Source of the DNA: CAG-1138 sp964495385 | GTDB taxonomy: Bacteria > Bacillota > Clostridia > Christensenellales > CAG-917 | Reading direction: 5' to 3' | DNA: 64,000 nt | NCBI GenBank assembly: GCA_964495385.1 | Contig: CAZBVO010000001.1 | Span: 1-64,000, forward strand | Part shown: positions 26,672 through 35,266 of the stretch, piece after piece | Numbering within the stretch: the stretch's first letter is position 1 | Layout of the letters: each line of letters begins with the position of its first letter | Made by a program: the position numbers and the translations under genes | Notes under the pieces: model-generated | What the model was told of the DNA's origin: nothing | What the model saw: only the letters and a program-made list of their open reading frames with translations | The model's database searches: none

Positions 26672-27565
26672 TTACAAATCGGTTGAATCGTAGCCCAATT
26701 CCTTAAGCATAAAATCGCTGTCGCGCCACTCTTCCTTCACTCTAACCCACAGCGTGAGATAAACTTTGCCGTCCAACATTTCCTCGATATCCCGTCTGGC
26801 CTCCGAAGCGATACGCTTAAGCATTTCGCCTTTTTTGCCGATGATGATGGCCTTGTGGCTCTGTTTTTCGCAAATGACGTCGGCATCGATGTCCGTGATT
26901 ATTCCGTCCGGACGGGTTTCGAATTTGTTGACGTAAACGCCTATGCCGTACGGAATTTCCTTATCCAGCAGTTTCAATGCCTTTTCTCGAATGATTTCGG
27001 CGGTCATAAAACGTACCGAACGGTCGGTGAAAACGTCTTCCGGATAATACTCGGCACCCTCAGGCAGCAAGCCGATAATCTGCTGTTTGAGTTCGTCCAC
27101 CGCATCGCCGCGTTTTGCGCTTATAGGAACAACACAGTACAAGCCTTCCACTTCGGTCAGTCTTGCCAAAACCGCCAGAACGTTTTCCGGAGCGACGGTG
27201 TCTATTTTGTTTACGGCAACCAGCGTTTTCGTGCCGCTTTTTACGCTTTTTGAAATATAGTCGACGTCGTAGTCGTCAATGCCCTTTTCGGCGTTTACGA
27301 CGTAAAGAACGGCGTCAACGTCGTTAAGTGCGGACTTGACGCTTTTCATCATATAGTCGCCCAAGTGGTTTTTTGCGGTATGCAAACCCGGCGTATCCAA
27401 AAATACGGCCTGGTATCCGTCGCCGTGCATAATGCCCGTGATTTTGTTTCTGGTTGTTTGCGGACGCCAGGAAACTATTGCAACCTTTTCTCCGACAAGT
27501 GCATTTACGAGTGTCGATTTGCCCGCGTTAGGTTTGCCGACTATTGTTATAAAACCCGATTTCAT
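26672..27565 (-). CDS. era: GTPase Era
   Basis: 297 residues. It assists 30S assembly by binding the 3' end of 16S rRNA. G1 is GKPNAGKST (usual GRPNVGKS), G3 DTPGLH, G4 NKID, then a C-terminal KH domain with IIIGKKGEMLKRIASEARRD. It lies 9 nt downstream of ybeY's end of the operon order ybeY-era-yqzL-recO; the dgkA and cdd genes found here in Bacillus are absent. Confidence 0.97.
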   Translation of the reverse strand: MKSGFITIVGKPNAGKSTLVNALVGEKVAIVSWRPQTTRNKITGIMHGDGYQAVFLDTPGLHTAKNHLGDYMMKSVKSALNDVDAVLYVVNAEKGIDDYDVDYISKSVKSGTKTLVAVNKIDTVAPENVLAVLARLTEVEGLYCVVPISAKRGDAVDELKQQIIGLLPEGAEYYPEDVFTDRSVRFMTAEIIREKALKLLDKEIPYGIGVYVNKFETRPDGIITDIDADVICEKQSHKAIIIGKKGEMLKRIASEARRDIEEMLDGKVYLTLWVRVKEEWRDSDFMLKELGYDSTDL

Positions 27566-27574
27566 TTTATCCTC

Positions 27575-28048
27575 TCAATCTCTGGTGATGTTCAATTGGT
27601 TAAGCACGGCTTCCTCGTGCATTCTCATGACGGCTTTGTCCTCTTCCGTTTCGTGATCGAAGCCCAAAAGATGCAAAATGCCGTGCAAAGTCAAATATGC
27701 CGCTTCCCTTTCTTCCGAATGGCCGTATTCGGCGGCCTGCTCCTTAACTTTGTCGTAGCAAATAACTATGTCGCCCAGCAAAAGCTTGCCGCTGTCGTAG
27801 TCAATATCCATAGGATATTGTTTTTTGGTTACAGGCAGCGAATTTATGGTCAGCGTCGGAAAAGACAAAACGTCCGTAACTCTGTCCACTCCGCGTTCGT
27901 CATTGTTTATTTGCCTGATTTCGTCGGCGGAAACAATTTCGATTTCAACCGAAAACACGTCCGATTGCCCAAAATGTTTTAAGGCCGCACGGTAAACTTT
28001 TTTTATCAGTTTTTGTTGTTTTTCAGGTACGTTGTAAAAATTTATCAT
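27575..28048 (-). CDS. ybeY: endoribonuclease YbeY
   Basis: 157 residues from the ATG at 28048 (MINFYNVPEKQQKL); it starts 2 nt after the upstream stop. It is a metal-dependent RNase for 16S rRNA 3'-end maturation and quality control. The zinc site HGILHLLGFDH (three His) is intact near residue 120. Confidence 0.96.
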   Translation of the reverse strand: MINFYNVPEKQQKLIKKVYRAALKHFGQSDVFSVEIEIVSADEIRQINNDERGVDRVTDVLSFPTLTINSLPVTKKQYPMDIDYDSGKLLLGDIVICYDKVKEQAAEYGHSEEREAAYLTLHGILHLLGFDHETEEDKAVMRMHEEAVLNQLNITRD

Positions 28049-28050
28049 AG

Positions 28051-29493
28051 CTATTTTTTGTACTCCACTCTCGTATGGAACGCACCGGCAAGCACCGAAA
28101 CGATGGCGTCGACGATTTTTGACAAATCGCTCATAGTTATGTCGCATTCGTCAAACTGACCGTCGGCAATGCGTTCGTTCACCATTTTTTTGGCGAGGTC
28201 CTCTATTTCCTCCGCTCTGTGCAAATTCATTGCCCTTGCCGCCGCCTCGACGGTGTCGCAAATCATTATGATTGCGGCGATTTTCGTGGAAGGTTTCGGA
28301 CCGTCGTAACGGTAAAGTTCGTCATCGAGGCCGCCGCCGTCGGTAAGCTTCAAAGCTTTGTAATAAAATGCCTTTATTGGCGTTGTCCCGTGGTGTTCCA
28401 TGGCGACTTTTGCAAGTTCCTCCGGAAGTCTGTTTTCCCTGATGATTTGCGCGCCGTTTTTGGTGTGTTTGGAAATAACCGAAACGCTGACGTCCGGGAT
28501 GAGGTCGTCGTGCGGATTGTGTCCGCCGGCCTGGTTTTCGATAAAGAAAGCAGGCGATTTAAGTTTACCTACGTCGTGATAATAGGCCGCCGCCCTTGCC
28601 ATATGCGTGTTTTCGCCGATTGCCAAAGCGCATTTTTCGGCCAAGTTGCTGACAATTATGCTGTGATTGAAAGTGCCCGGAGCTTCGTCGGACAACCGCT
28701 TGATCAAAGGTGCGCTGTAACTGCAAAGCTCGTCCAGTTTATAGTCGGTTACGGCATTGAACGTCGTTTCCATTATAGGCACGATAGGCATCTGCAAAAC
28801 TATGGCTATGCAGTTTGACAGAACCACCCAAATTGCGTTTTGCAAAATTTCCGAACTGCCCTGCCCGAGTGCCAGCGTCAAAATGGCCGAAAACGGAGCA
28901 AACAAAAATCCGACACCGGCACCTGCGCCGATAAACTTGATTCTGGTCAGCCTCAACGAGCCCAAATACAACAGCACGAAGCCGCCTATGCAGCCGCAGA
29001 ACACGCTTGCCACCACGCCTGCCATCGTCTCGGACGAGTACGGCGCTTTGACAAAAAAGATTATAAGCATCAGCGGAACCAATGCGATGTTCGCAACCGA
29101 AGCAACGCTCGGCGCAATCAACAGACACACGACTATGGCGCAAAGCTGAATAGGCATTGCGTAAACGTTAAGCATGTCCGAGCAAACACAACTTATGACC
29201 GCCGCCAAAACGATGTTAAGATAAACTATGACGATGTTTTTGGAGGTAAGATATTTGCCTCCGAAATAATACATATAGGCGTACACCGCCAGAAGGATGA
29301 ACGCCATAATGGCAAACAACGCCATATTTTCAAAAAACTTATCCGACGCAAGGCCTTCGGAAGGCGTCGCTCCGTACCACACCGCCACAAACAGCGTAAG
29401 CAATCCGGCAAACACGCACACCATAACAAGACTCAACAAAAAGGTTTTTGCAAAATTTTTGCCGTCGGTCGTTTTGAAAGAAGTATTCTGCAT
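28051..29493 (-). CDS. 7TM-HD phosphohydrolase, PgpH-like, lacking the extracellular domain
   Basis: 480 residues against ~710 for Bacillus PgpH, the cyclic-di-AMP phosphodiesterase. TM1 (14-37) is followed by a loop of only ~14 residues instead of the ~230-residue 7TMR-HDED sensor, then about six further TM segments. The cytoplasmic HD domain is complete: GTFNHSIIVSNLAEKCA, YYHDVGKLKSPAFFIENQ, and a later HHGT. It probably degrades c-di-AMP, but without the usual ligand-sensing part. It sits between yqfD and ybeY as in Bacillus; phoH is missing. Confidence 0.88.
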   Translation of the reverse strand: MQNTSFKTTDGKNFAKTFLLSLVMVCVFAGLLTLFVAVWYGATPSEGLASDKFFENMALFAIMAFILLAVYAYMYYFGGKYLTSKNIVIVYLNIVLAAVISCVCSDMLNVYAMPIQLCAIVVCLLIAPSVASVANIALVPLMLIIFFVKAPYSSETMAGVVASVFCGCIGGFVLLYLGSLRLTRIKFIGAGAGVGFLFAPFSAILTLALGQGSSEILQNAIWVVLSNCIAIVLQMPIVPIMETTFNAVTDYKLDELCSYSAPLIKRLSDEAPGTFNHSIIVSNLAEKCALAIGENTHMARAAAYYHDVGKLKSPAFFIENQAGGHNPHDDLIPDVSVSVISKHTKNGAQIIRENRLPEELAKVAMEHHGTTPIKAFYYKALKLTDGGGLDDELYRYDGPKPSTKIAAIIMICDTVEAAARAMNLHRAEEIEDLAKKMVNERIADGQFDECDITMSDLSKIVDAIVSVLAGAFHTRVEYKK

Positions 29494-29523
29494 ATTTTCT
29501 CCTTAGGTTCGGACAAACGTCCG

Positions 29524-30639
29524 TTAGCCGACGTCTATGCGCATTTCGGCCTCGACTACGGCACGAACGACATATCCGTCTTGTGTCTTTTTAATTTCCG
29601 TCCTGCCCCCTCGCACGGTTGCCGACGGAGGGACTTGACTTATCGCAAGAGCGGTTGCCTGACTTTCAAGCTGCTCTCTTACCGTTTCGAAACCGTATTT
29701 CGGCAAACGGTATTCCGTTTCCCTAAATTCGACGGTAACGTATTCGTACGGCAAAAAAATGCCGACTGTTCTTTTTTTGACAACGGTGTCGTAGTTTTCA
29801 AATTCCGGCTTGAAATCGAAACCGTTGAAGCCAAAAAAATTCAAATAGGTTTTTTTGACACTGCGACCGGTGTAGCACAGCTGCTTTTGATCGGAAAAAT
29901 ATCCGACTTCCGCCGTAAAATAGCAAATGCCGTACACTTCGCCCGAAGCCGCACAGGCAATTTTTTCGTCCCCAACCAAAGTGTAGCCGCCGATAAGCAA
30001 ATCGCCCGTTTTTACCGCGCGTCCGCTTTCGCACTCGGCAGTTCCGGACCAAACGATCACCCTTGTGACCAAAGCGTTTTTTAAAGACCGTATTTCCGCC
30101 TTGTCGAAATCGAAAAAAGTTTCGCCGTCCAAACTCTCGGCAAGTTTAACGTCAAGTCGGTTGCCTGTTTTTTTGACGGATGCAAACGACACCTTTTCAA
30201 TGCCGGCCACCAACGCGTCTTCCATTTGCTTTTCCGAAGCGATGATGCGCCCCGAAAGGTCGATGCCTGCTTTTTTTAGCGTCTGCCTGACTTCGTATTC
30301 CGTCACCGACGGAGCATCGACGGCAACTTTAAAAACAAAACCGTCCGAAAACAACACAAAGGCAACATACGCCACAACCGCAAACAAAACGCCGCCCGAT
30401 TTGATGCGCCTGAAAATTCGGTCCCGAAAACTTTCGTACTCCACCGATTTGTAATTATAACACATTCTGTCAAATAAAGCAATTATATTTGACGACTGTT
30501 TTTTTAAGCAATAAACAAGCAAACCCCGCCCGCATTTTTCGGCCCGTTCGACAAAAATACCCTCGGCAATAAGTTTTGACAAAATTCGTCCGTGATTGGG
30601 TTCGTCGATCAAAAAACAGCTCAGTCTTTTAGTCGTCAT
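29524..30639 (-). CDS. yqfD: sporulation protein YqfD
   Basis: 371 residues from the ATG at 30639, which overlaps yqfC by 11 nt. It shows an N-terminal cytoplasmic part, a TM segment near 87-105 (VLFAVVAYVAFVLF) and a long extracytoplasmic region with EYEVRQTLKKAGIDLSG, typical of YqfD. It is a mother-cell (SigE-dependent in Bacillus) stage IV sporulation factor needed for engulfed forespore development. Evidence that the organism can sporulate. Confidence 0.92.
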   Translation of the reverse strand: MTTKRLSCFLIDEPNHGRILSKLIAEGIFVERAEKCGRGLLVYCLKKQSSNIIALFDRMCYNYKSVEYESFRDRIFRRIKSGGVLFAVVAYVAFVLFSDGFVFKVAVDAPSVTEYEVRQTLKKAGIDLSGRIIASEKQMEDALVAGIEKVSFASVKKTGNRLDVKLAESLDGETFFDFDKAEIRSLKNALVTRVIVWSGTAECESGRAVKTGDLLIGGYTLVGDEKIACAASGEVYGICYFTAEVGYFSDQKQLCYTGRSVKKTYLNFFGFNGFDFKPEFENYDTVVKKRTVGIFLPYEYVTVEFRETEYRLPKYGFETVREQLESQATALAISQVPPSATVRGGRTEIKKTQDGYVVRAVVEAEMRIDVG

Positions 30640-30886
30640 ACCCCACCCCCGAAATTTCGCCCGATACGGTAAGGGCCGTAGAAGACAGCTGCCGAATAAC
30701 CAAATTTTTGCCGCGAACGGCAATTAGTCCGTCGGGCAGTCTGATTTTCACCTCGTCGGGGCTAAACGACAAAACCCCTTTTTGCCCCTCAACCAACACC
30801 GCCGTCCGTCCGAACAGCGTCAGCCGATACGGCACCAAATCGCATCCGAGTTTTTTGAAAATATCCGCAATTTTTTCTTCAAACAT
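30629..30886 (-). CDS. yqfC: sporulation protein YqfC (YabP family)
   Basis: 85 residues with the YabP/YqfC pattern VPYRLTLFGRTAVLVEGQKG, VLSFSPDEVKIRL and VRGKNLVIRQLS. No clear SD. Only 42 nt separate it from the dnaB terminator. A GAATATT element (30914-30920) matches the SigE -35, with a weak -10 about 14 nt downstream that nearly touches the start codon. Partner of yqfD. Confidence 0.9.
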   Translation of the reverse strand: MFEEKIADIFKKLGCDLVPYRLTLFGRTAVLVEGQKGVLSFSPDEVKIRLPDGLIAVRGKNLVIRQLSSTALTVSGEISGVGYDD

Positions 30887-30927
30887 GCTAAAAATTATTC
30901 AGCAAAATCAATCAATATTCCTCAACG

Positions 30928-30949
30928 AAAAAACGGCGCAAGCGCGCCG
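30928..30949 (-). terminator. terminator of the dnaB transcript
   Basis: Minus strand CGGCGC-GCTT-GCGCCG followed by six Ts. Confidence 0.85.
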
Positions 30950-30965
30950 CTTTTAAATGCGTTGA

Positions 30966-32702
30966 TTAAAATTCGATGTCTCCGCCGTCATCGGAAACTT
31001 TTTTCAGGTTCAAATCCGAAAATGCCGACTCCTCGAAAGCGGGATCGTAAGTTTCGAAAGTCTCTTCCTTAAAGTCGCCGTCCGTTTCAAAAACGACCTC
31101 GCCTCCCACGTTGTCGTCAAGGTCAAACGGGACGTCGTCCTGAACGGGTTTAAGCACTATTTCGGCGTCCGCCTCGGCATCCGGCTTTACCGTTTCTGTT
31201 TGCGGAACGGCTATTTTTTCAGGCATATTTGCAGGTTTAACTTCCGTTTCGGTTGTTTTACCCTCGTTTTTGTTTTGCTTCAAAACAGGTGCGTAATTGT
31301 CTGAATCAGGCACTTCGATCGGCACGAAACGTTGCAGATGTCCCTGCCATTCGAACGCAAGTTTGCCCAGTTCGCCGTGGCGGTTTTTCTTTACGAACAT
31401 TTCAACCACGTTAGGCACGCTGTAAATAGATTGCACCGCTTTTGCCGCCGGGATGTTTTCGTTGGCATTTGCCTCGGCAGGATTGTAGCGTTGCAAAAAT
31501 GCTACGAAGTCGGCGTCTTGTTCGATACTTCCCGATTCCCTCAGGTCCGACAATTTCGGTTCGCCTCCCCTCATTTCGCCGGCGCGGTTAAGCTGCGACA
31601 AAACCAAAAACGGAACGTCCAATTCCTTTGCGTATTTTTTGATGTTTCGGCTCATATCCGAAACTTCCTGCTGTCTGCCTTCGCGTCTGTCGGAAGCGTT
31701 TTCGGAGCTCATAAGTTGCAAATAGTCCACGATAACGAGGTCCAAACCGTGCTGAACTTTCATTCTGCGGCACTTGCTTAAAATGGATGCCGGCGTGTTT
31801 TCGACGCTGACGTCGATGTAAATTTCGCTGTTGCCCAAAGCCACGTTGGCCTCGTAAAGCTTTTTGATTTGCGACGGAGCCAAAGCCCTCGGCGTTTCCT
31901 GATATTTTTTAGGGATGCCGGAAAGTTGAGTCTGCATACGGCCGACAAGTTCCTGTTTGCTCATTTCGAGGTTGAAAATTGCAATCCTCTTCCCTTCGTT
32001 TACGCCCAAGTGAGTGGCAACGGCAAGTGCGAATGCGGTTTTACCGACACCCGGACGGGCGGCGATAAGATTAAACGTACCCGGGCGCAAACCGCCGATG
32101 ATTTCGTCCAAATTGTCGAATCCCGTCGGAAGGCCTTTGTCGTCCAAATGTCCCTTTTGGATGCGCTCGATGCGGTCGTAAGCGAGGTTGCTGGCCTCGG
32201 AAATTTGCTCCAGATCGGACTTATCGAGGCTTTCGGAGATGTCAAACACGCATTTTTCGGCATTGCGCAAAGCGGATTCGCCGCTTTCGGCACGGTAGCC
32301 GTAGTCGCTGATATCCACGCCGCAACGGATGACTCTGCGGATAAGATAATCGCGATAAATATTGTCCAAATAGGCTTTTGCACCCGCCGAAGAGGCTACG
32401 TTTTCGGTGATGCTGTACAAATAATCTATACCGCCCGATTGCTCGAGCTTTCCCGATTTTTCAAGCTTGTCGCTGACGGTAACGATATCTACCGGCTTAC
32501 CCTCTTTGTAAAGCGAAAAACAGGCATCGTAGATGTTTTTGTGTGCCTCGATGAAAAAGTAATTGGCATTGATTCCCGACACGAGGTCGTTGCAAACTTC
32601 GCCGTCAATCAAGAAGCATCCCAAAAGAGCGGCCTCGTTGGCGCTGTTGTACGGAAGTTGCTTTGCCGTAGGAACGTGTGCGGTGTTTGTATTTTTTGGC
32701 AT
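30966..32702 (-). CDS. dnaB: replicative DNA helicase DnaB with acidic C-terminal extension
   Basis: 578 residues against ~450 usual. N-terminal primase-interacting domain (LPYNSANEAALLGCFLID), RecA-like motor with Walker A AARPGVGKT at 214-222, DLVIVDYLQLM, and SQLNR...; the conserved core ends near 455. Residues ~463-578 are a low-complexity acidic tail ending SDDGGDIEF, which resembles the C-terminal tip of SSB. SD GGGAGG. It unwinds the fork and contacts DnaG. Confidence 0.96.
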   Translation of the reverse strand: MPKNTNTAHVPTAKQLPYNSANEAALLGCFLIDGEVCNDLVSGINANYFFIEAHKNIYDACFSLYKEGKPVDIVTVSDKLEKSGKLEQSGGIDYLYSITENVASSAGAKAYLDNIYRDYLIRRVIRCGVDISDYGYRAESGESALRNAEKCVFDISESLDKSDLEQISEASNLAYDRIERIQKGHLDDKGLPTGFDNLDEIIGGLRPGTFNLIAARPGVGKTAFALAVATHLGVNEGKRIAIFNLEMSKQELVGRMQTQLSGIPKKYQETPRALAPSQIKKLYEANVALGNSEIYIDVSVENTPASILSKCRRMKVQHGLDLVIVDYLQLMSSENASDRREGRQQEVSDMSRNIKKYAKELDVPFLVLSQLNRAGEMRGGEPKLSDLRESGSIEQDADFVAFLQRYNPAEANANENIPAAKAVQSIYSVPNVVEMFVKKNRHGELGKLAFEWQGHLQRFVPIEVPDSDNYAPVLKQNKNEGKTTETEVKPANMPEKIAVPQTETVKPDAEADAEIVLKPVQDDVPFDLDDNVGGEVVFETDGDFKEETFETYDPAFEESAFSDLNLKKVSDDGGDIEF

Positions 32703-32720
32703 ATTGTCCTCCCTCTGACG

Positions 32721-33470
32721 CTATGCGACAGATCGATCTTGCTTTTTTCGTTTCTTAATTAGTATTATTGCGGTCGCCGTGGCAGCAACAAAAACCGCCG
32801 TTGCGGCCAAAGTGCCGTACCAAGCCGCCTGATTTACCTGACGGTAGCGATACTTCACAACGGCATCTTCGTTAAGGTCGTAGCGCAAAACTTTAAGTTC
32901 GCCGTCGGTGTACTCCTCGCCGTTGTCGGCAAACATCGAGCGATACTTCGATGCGTATTCGTAGGTGAATTTAAGGCTGTTCGGATCTATTATAACATCT
33001 CCGTCCGAGTATTGCAAGGCCTTCCTCAGCACCGTAAAATAAACGTAATCGTACATCGCATCCGACGATTTTGTAAACGCCGTATGCCCTTCGTGGCAGA
33101 CGTTTGTGAAGAAGAAGCCTTTTTTGACTTGGGTTTTGTCCTCGATGTAGCCGGTTTTTAAGGCGTTCTCCTGCCCCGCGTCGCCTTTTAGCGATAAAGT
33201 GGCCACGACGGTCAGGTTTTCTAAATCCTTTGTTACGGAATATCCTTCGTCTTCAAAAGCGGCGGCAATGCTGTCCAACACCTTTGACGGTTTGTAACCG
33301 TTGCGCACGAGAAGCTCGCCGTCGAGATTCACCGTCACCGTTTGATAGGACGAGTTTCCGTCGTCGGTGTAACGGAAAGTTACCTCCGCACATCCCGAAG
33401 CCGCCGCCGCAAAAGCGACCAGCAGCACCGAGACAAGCAGAATTTTAAGTTTTAAATTACCTTTTTTCAA
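32721..33470 (-). CDS. lipoprotein with C-terminal membrane anchor
   Basis: 249 residues. Signal with lipobox (AASGC, Cys near 27), an extracellular alpha/beta region, a C-terminal TM (~217-239) and a basic tail KKRKKQ. The start is TTG overlapping the pepF stop (TTGA), with no SD, so translation is likely coupled to pepF. Family not recognised; similar to LPPM-type lipoproteins of Firmicutes in layout. Confidence 0.75.
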   Translation of the reverse strand: MKKGNLKLKILLVSVLLVAFAAAASGCAEVTFRYTDDGNSSYQTVTVNLDGELLVRNGYKPSKVLDSIAAAFEDEGYSVTKDLENLTVVATLSLKGDAGQENALKTGYIEDKTQVKKGFFFTNVCHEGHTAFTKSSDAMYDYVYFTVLRKALQYSDGDVIIDPNSLKFTYEYASKYRSMFADNGEEYTDGELKVLRYDLNEDAVVKYRYRQVNQAAWYGTLAATAVFVAATATAIILIKKRKKQDRSVA

Positions 33471-35251
33471 TATATTTTGATAAGTTCGTTGAGAGTGTCC
33501 TTAAACTCCTTCATTGCAACCTTGAAAGGTTGTTCGGTGGTAAGATCCACGCCTGCCAACTTCAAAATTTCGATAGGAGGCATGCTTCCGCCTGCGGAAA
33601 GGAACTGCTTATAGCCCTTAACCGCTTTGTCGCCGTTTTTCAAAATGTTGTTTACGATTGAAATTGCGGCGGTTATGCCGGTTGCATACTGATAAACGTA
33701 GAAGCTGGTGTAGAAGTGCGGAATTCTTGCCCATTCGTATTTGATAAGATCGTTGTGCGTAACCGCCTTGCCGTAGTATTTTTTGTTGAGGCCATAGTAG
33801 ATGTCGTTAAGCGTGTTGGCGGTGATAGGAGTGTTCTGCTCGGCAAGTTTGTGCGCTTCCAGCTCGAATTCGGCAAACATGGTCTGTCTAAACAACGTGG
33901 TGCGGAACATATCCAAATAGTAGCTGAGCAAATACTTCTTCATTTCGACGTCTTTGGTTTTGGAAATGAGATATTTGAGCATCAAAACTTCGTTTACGGT
34001 GCTTGCTATTTCGGCGACGAAAATGACGTAATCGCTCTTAGAGAACGGTTGATTTTTCTGGCTGTAATAGCTGTGCATTGCGTGGCCGAGTTCGTGTGCG
34101 ACGGTGAAAATGTCGTGGCTGGTTTGTTGATAATTCAACAAAACGTACGGATGGCAACCGTAAGTCGAAGTGCTGTATGCGCCGCTCCTCTTGCCTTTCG
34201 TTTCGCAAACGTCAATCCAACCGTTGGAATAAGCTTCGTCCAAAAGTCCTTGATATTCCTCGCCCAAAGGCATAAGAGCTTCCTTGACCATCTTGTACGC
34301 CTTCTCGTACGGTACGGAAAGTTCGACGTCTTTGACGATGGAAGTGTGCAAATCCCACATGTTCAGTTTGTCCAAACCGAGAGCCTTTTTCCTGAACGCC
34401 ATGTATTTGTGCATGTATTTGCAGTTGTCGTTGACGGTTTTGATAAGGTTGTTGTAAGCGGCCGGATCGACGTCGTTGTTTTCCAAAGCCATGTTCAGGC
34501 AGCTGTCGTAGTGACGGGTTCTTGCCATAAAAGCGTTTTTCTTGACGTGGTTTCCGTAAAGAGCGGCAATGGTGTTGATGTGATCTTTGTAGGCTTCGAA
34601 CATGCTTTCGAAAGCATCTTGGCGGGTAGCCTGATCACTGCTCTGCAAAGCAAAGCCGTAAACGCCGTGGCTCATTTCGGTTTCGACACCGTCTATTTTG
34701 ATTTTGCGGAATTTTACGTCGGCGTTGTCAAACATCGAAAACGCTTCGCTGAATCCGCCCGAAAAACTGCCGATGTTTGCCAAAACGTTCTCCACTTCCT
34801 CCGACAAAACGTGTTTTTTGTCCTTAGCGAGTTTTTTGGCCATATAATCGTAATCGGAAAATTCCGGCTTTTCGGCAAGGGCCAAAAGTTCCTCGGCACT
34901 GCGCTGGCAGATTTCCGTTTCGACAAAGCTCAGCGAGCTTCCGATCATTACAAACGCCGTCTGAATGCGACGTTGCATCTGCTGATAGTTGTCGTCGCGA
35001 GTATCGACGTCGGAATTCATGTGAGCGTACAAATACAACTTTATAAGTTCAACCATGAGTTCGTCCTGTTTTTTCAAAAAGTCCAACAGCACGGCGTCGT
35101 CGCCCAATTTTCCTTTGTAAGTCGGAAGAATTTTGACGTCTTCCATAAGTTTTGCAAACTTTTCGTTCCAGACTTCGTCGTTTTCGATAACGTGCGAAAC
35201 CTTCCATTTGTATTTTTCGTTGACTTTTTTCCTTTCAAGAACTTTTGCCAT
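33467..35251 (-). CDS. pepF: oligoendopeptidase F (M3 family)
   Basis: 594 residues. A cytoplasmic zinc metallopeptidase cleaving peptides of ~7-17 residues. The zinc motif HELGHAMHSYY is near residue 385 with the downstream Glu in FVAEIASTVNEVLM. N-terminal helical domain of the M3 oligopeptidase type. SD AGGAGAA. Followed directly by the TTG-start lipoprotein gene. Confidence 0.95.
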   Translation of the reverse strand: MAKVLERKKVNEKYKWKVSHVIENDEVWNEKFAKLMEDVKILPTYKGKLGDDAVLLDFLKKQDELMVELIKLYLYAHMNSDVDTRDDNYQQMQRRIQTAFVMIGSSLSFVETEICQRSAEELLALAEKPEFSDYDYMAKKLAKDKKHVLSEEVENVLANIGSFSGGFSEAFSMFDNADVKFRKIKIDGVETEMSHGVYGFALQSSDQATRQDAFESMFEAYKDHINTIAALYGNHVKKNAFMARTRHYDSCLNMALENNDVDPAAYNNLIKTVNDNCKYMHKYMAFRKKALGLDKLNMWDLHTSIVKDVELSVPYEKAYKMVKEALMPLGEEYQGLLDEAYSNGWIDVCETKGKRSGAYSTSTYGCHPYVLLNYQQTSHDIFTVAHELGHAMHSYYSQKNQPFSKSDYVIFVAEIASTVNEVLMLKYLISKTKDVEMKKYLLSYYLDMFRTTLFRQTMFAEFELEAHKLAEQNTPITANTLNDIYYGLNKKYYGKAVTHNDLIKYEWARIPHFYTSFYVYQYATGITAAISIVNNILKNGDKAVKGYKQFLSAGGSMPPIEILKLAGVDLTTEQPFKVAMKEFKDTLNELIKIY

Positions 35252-35266
35252 AAATATTCTCCTTTT

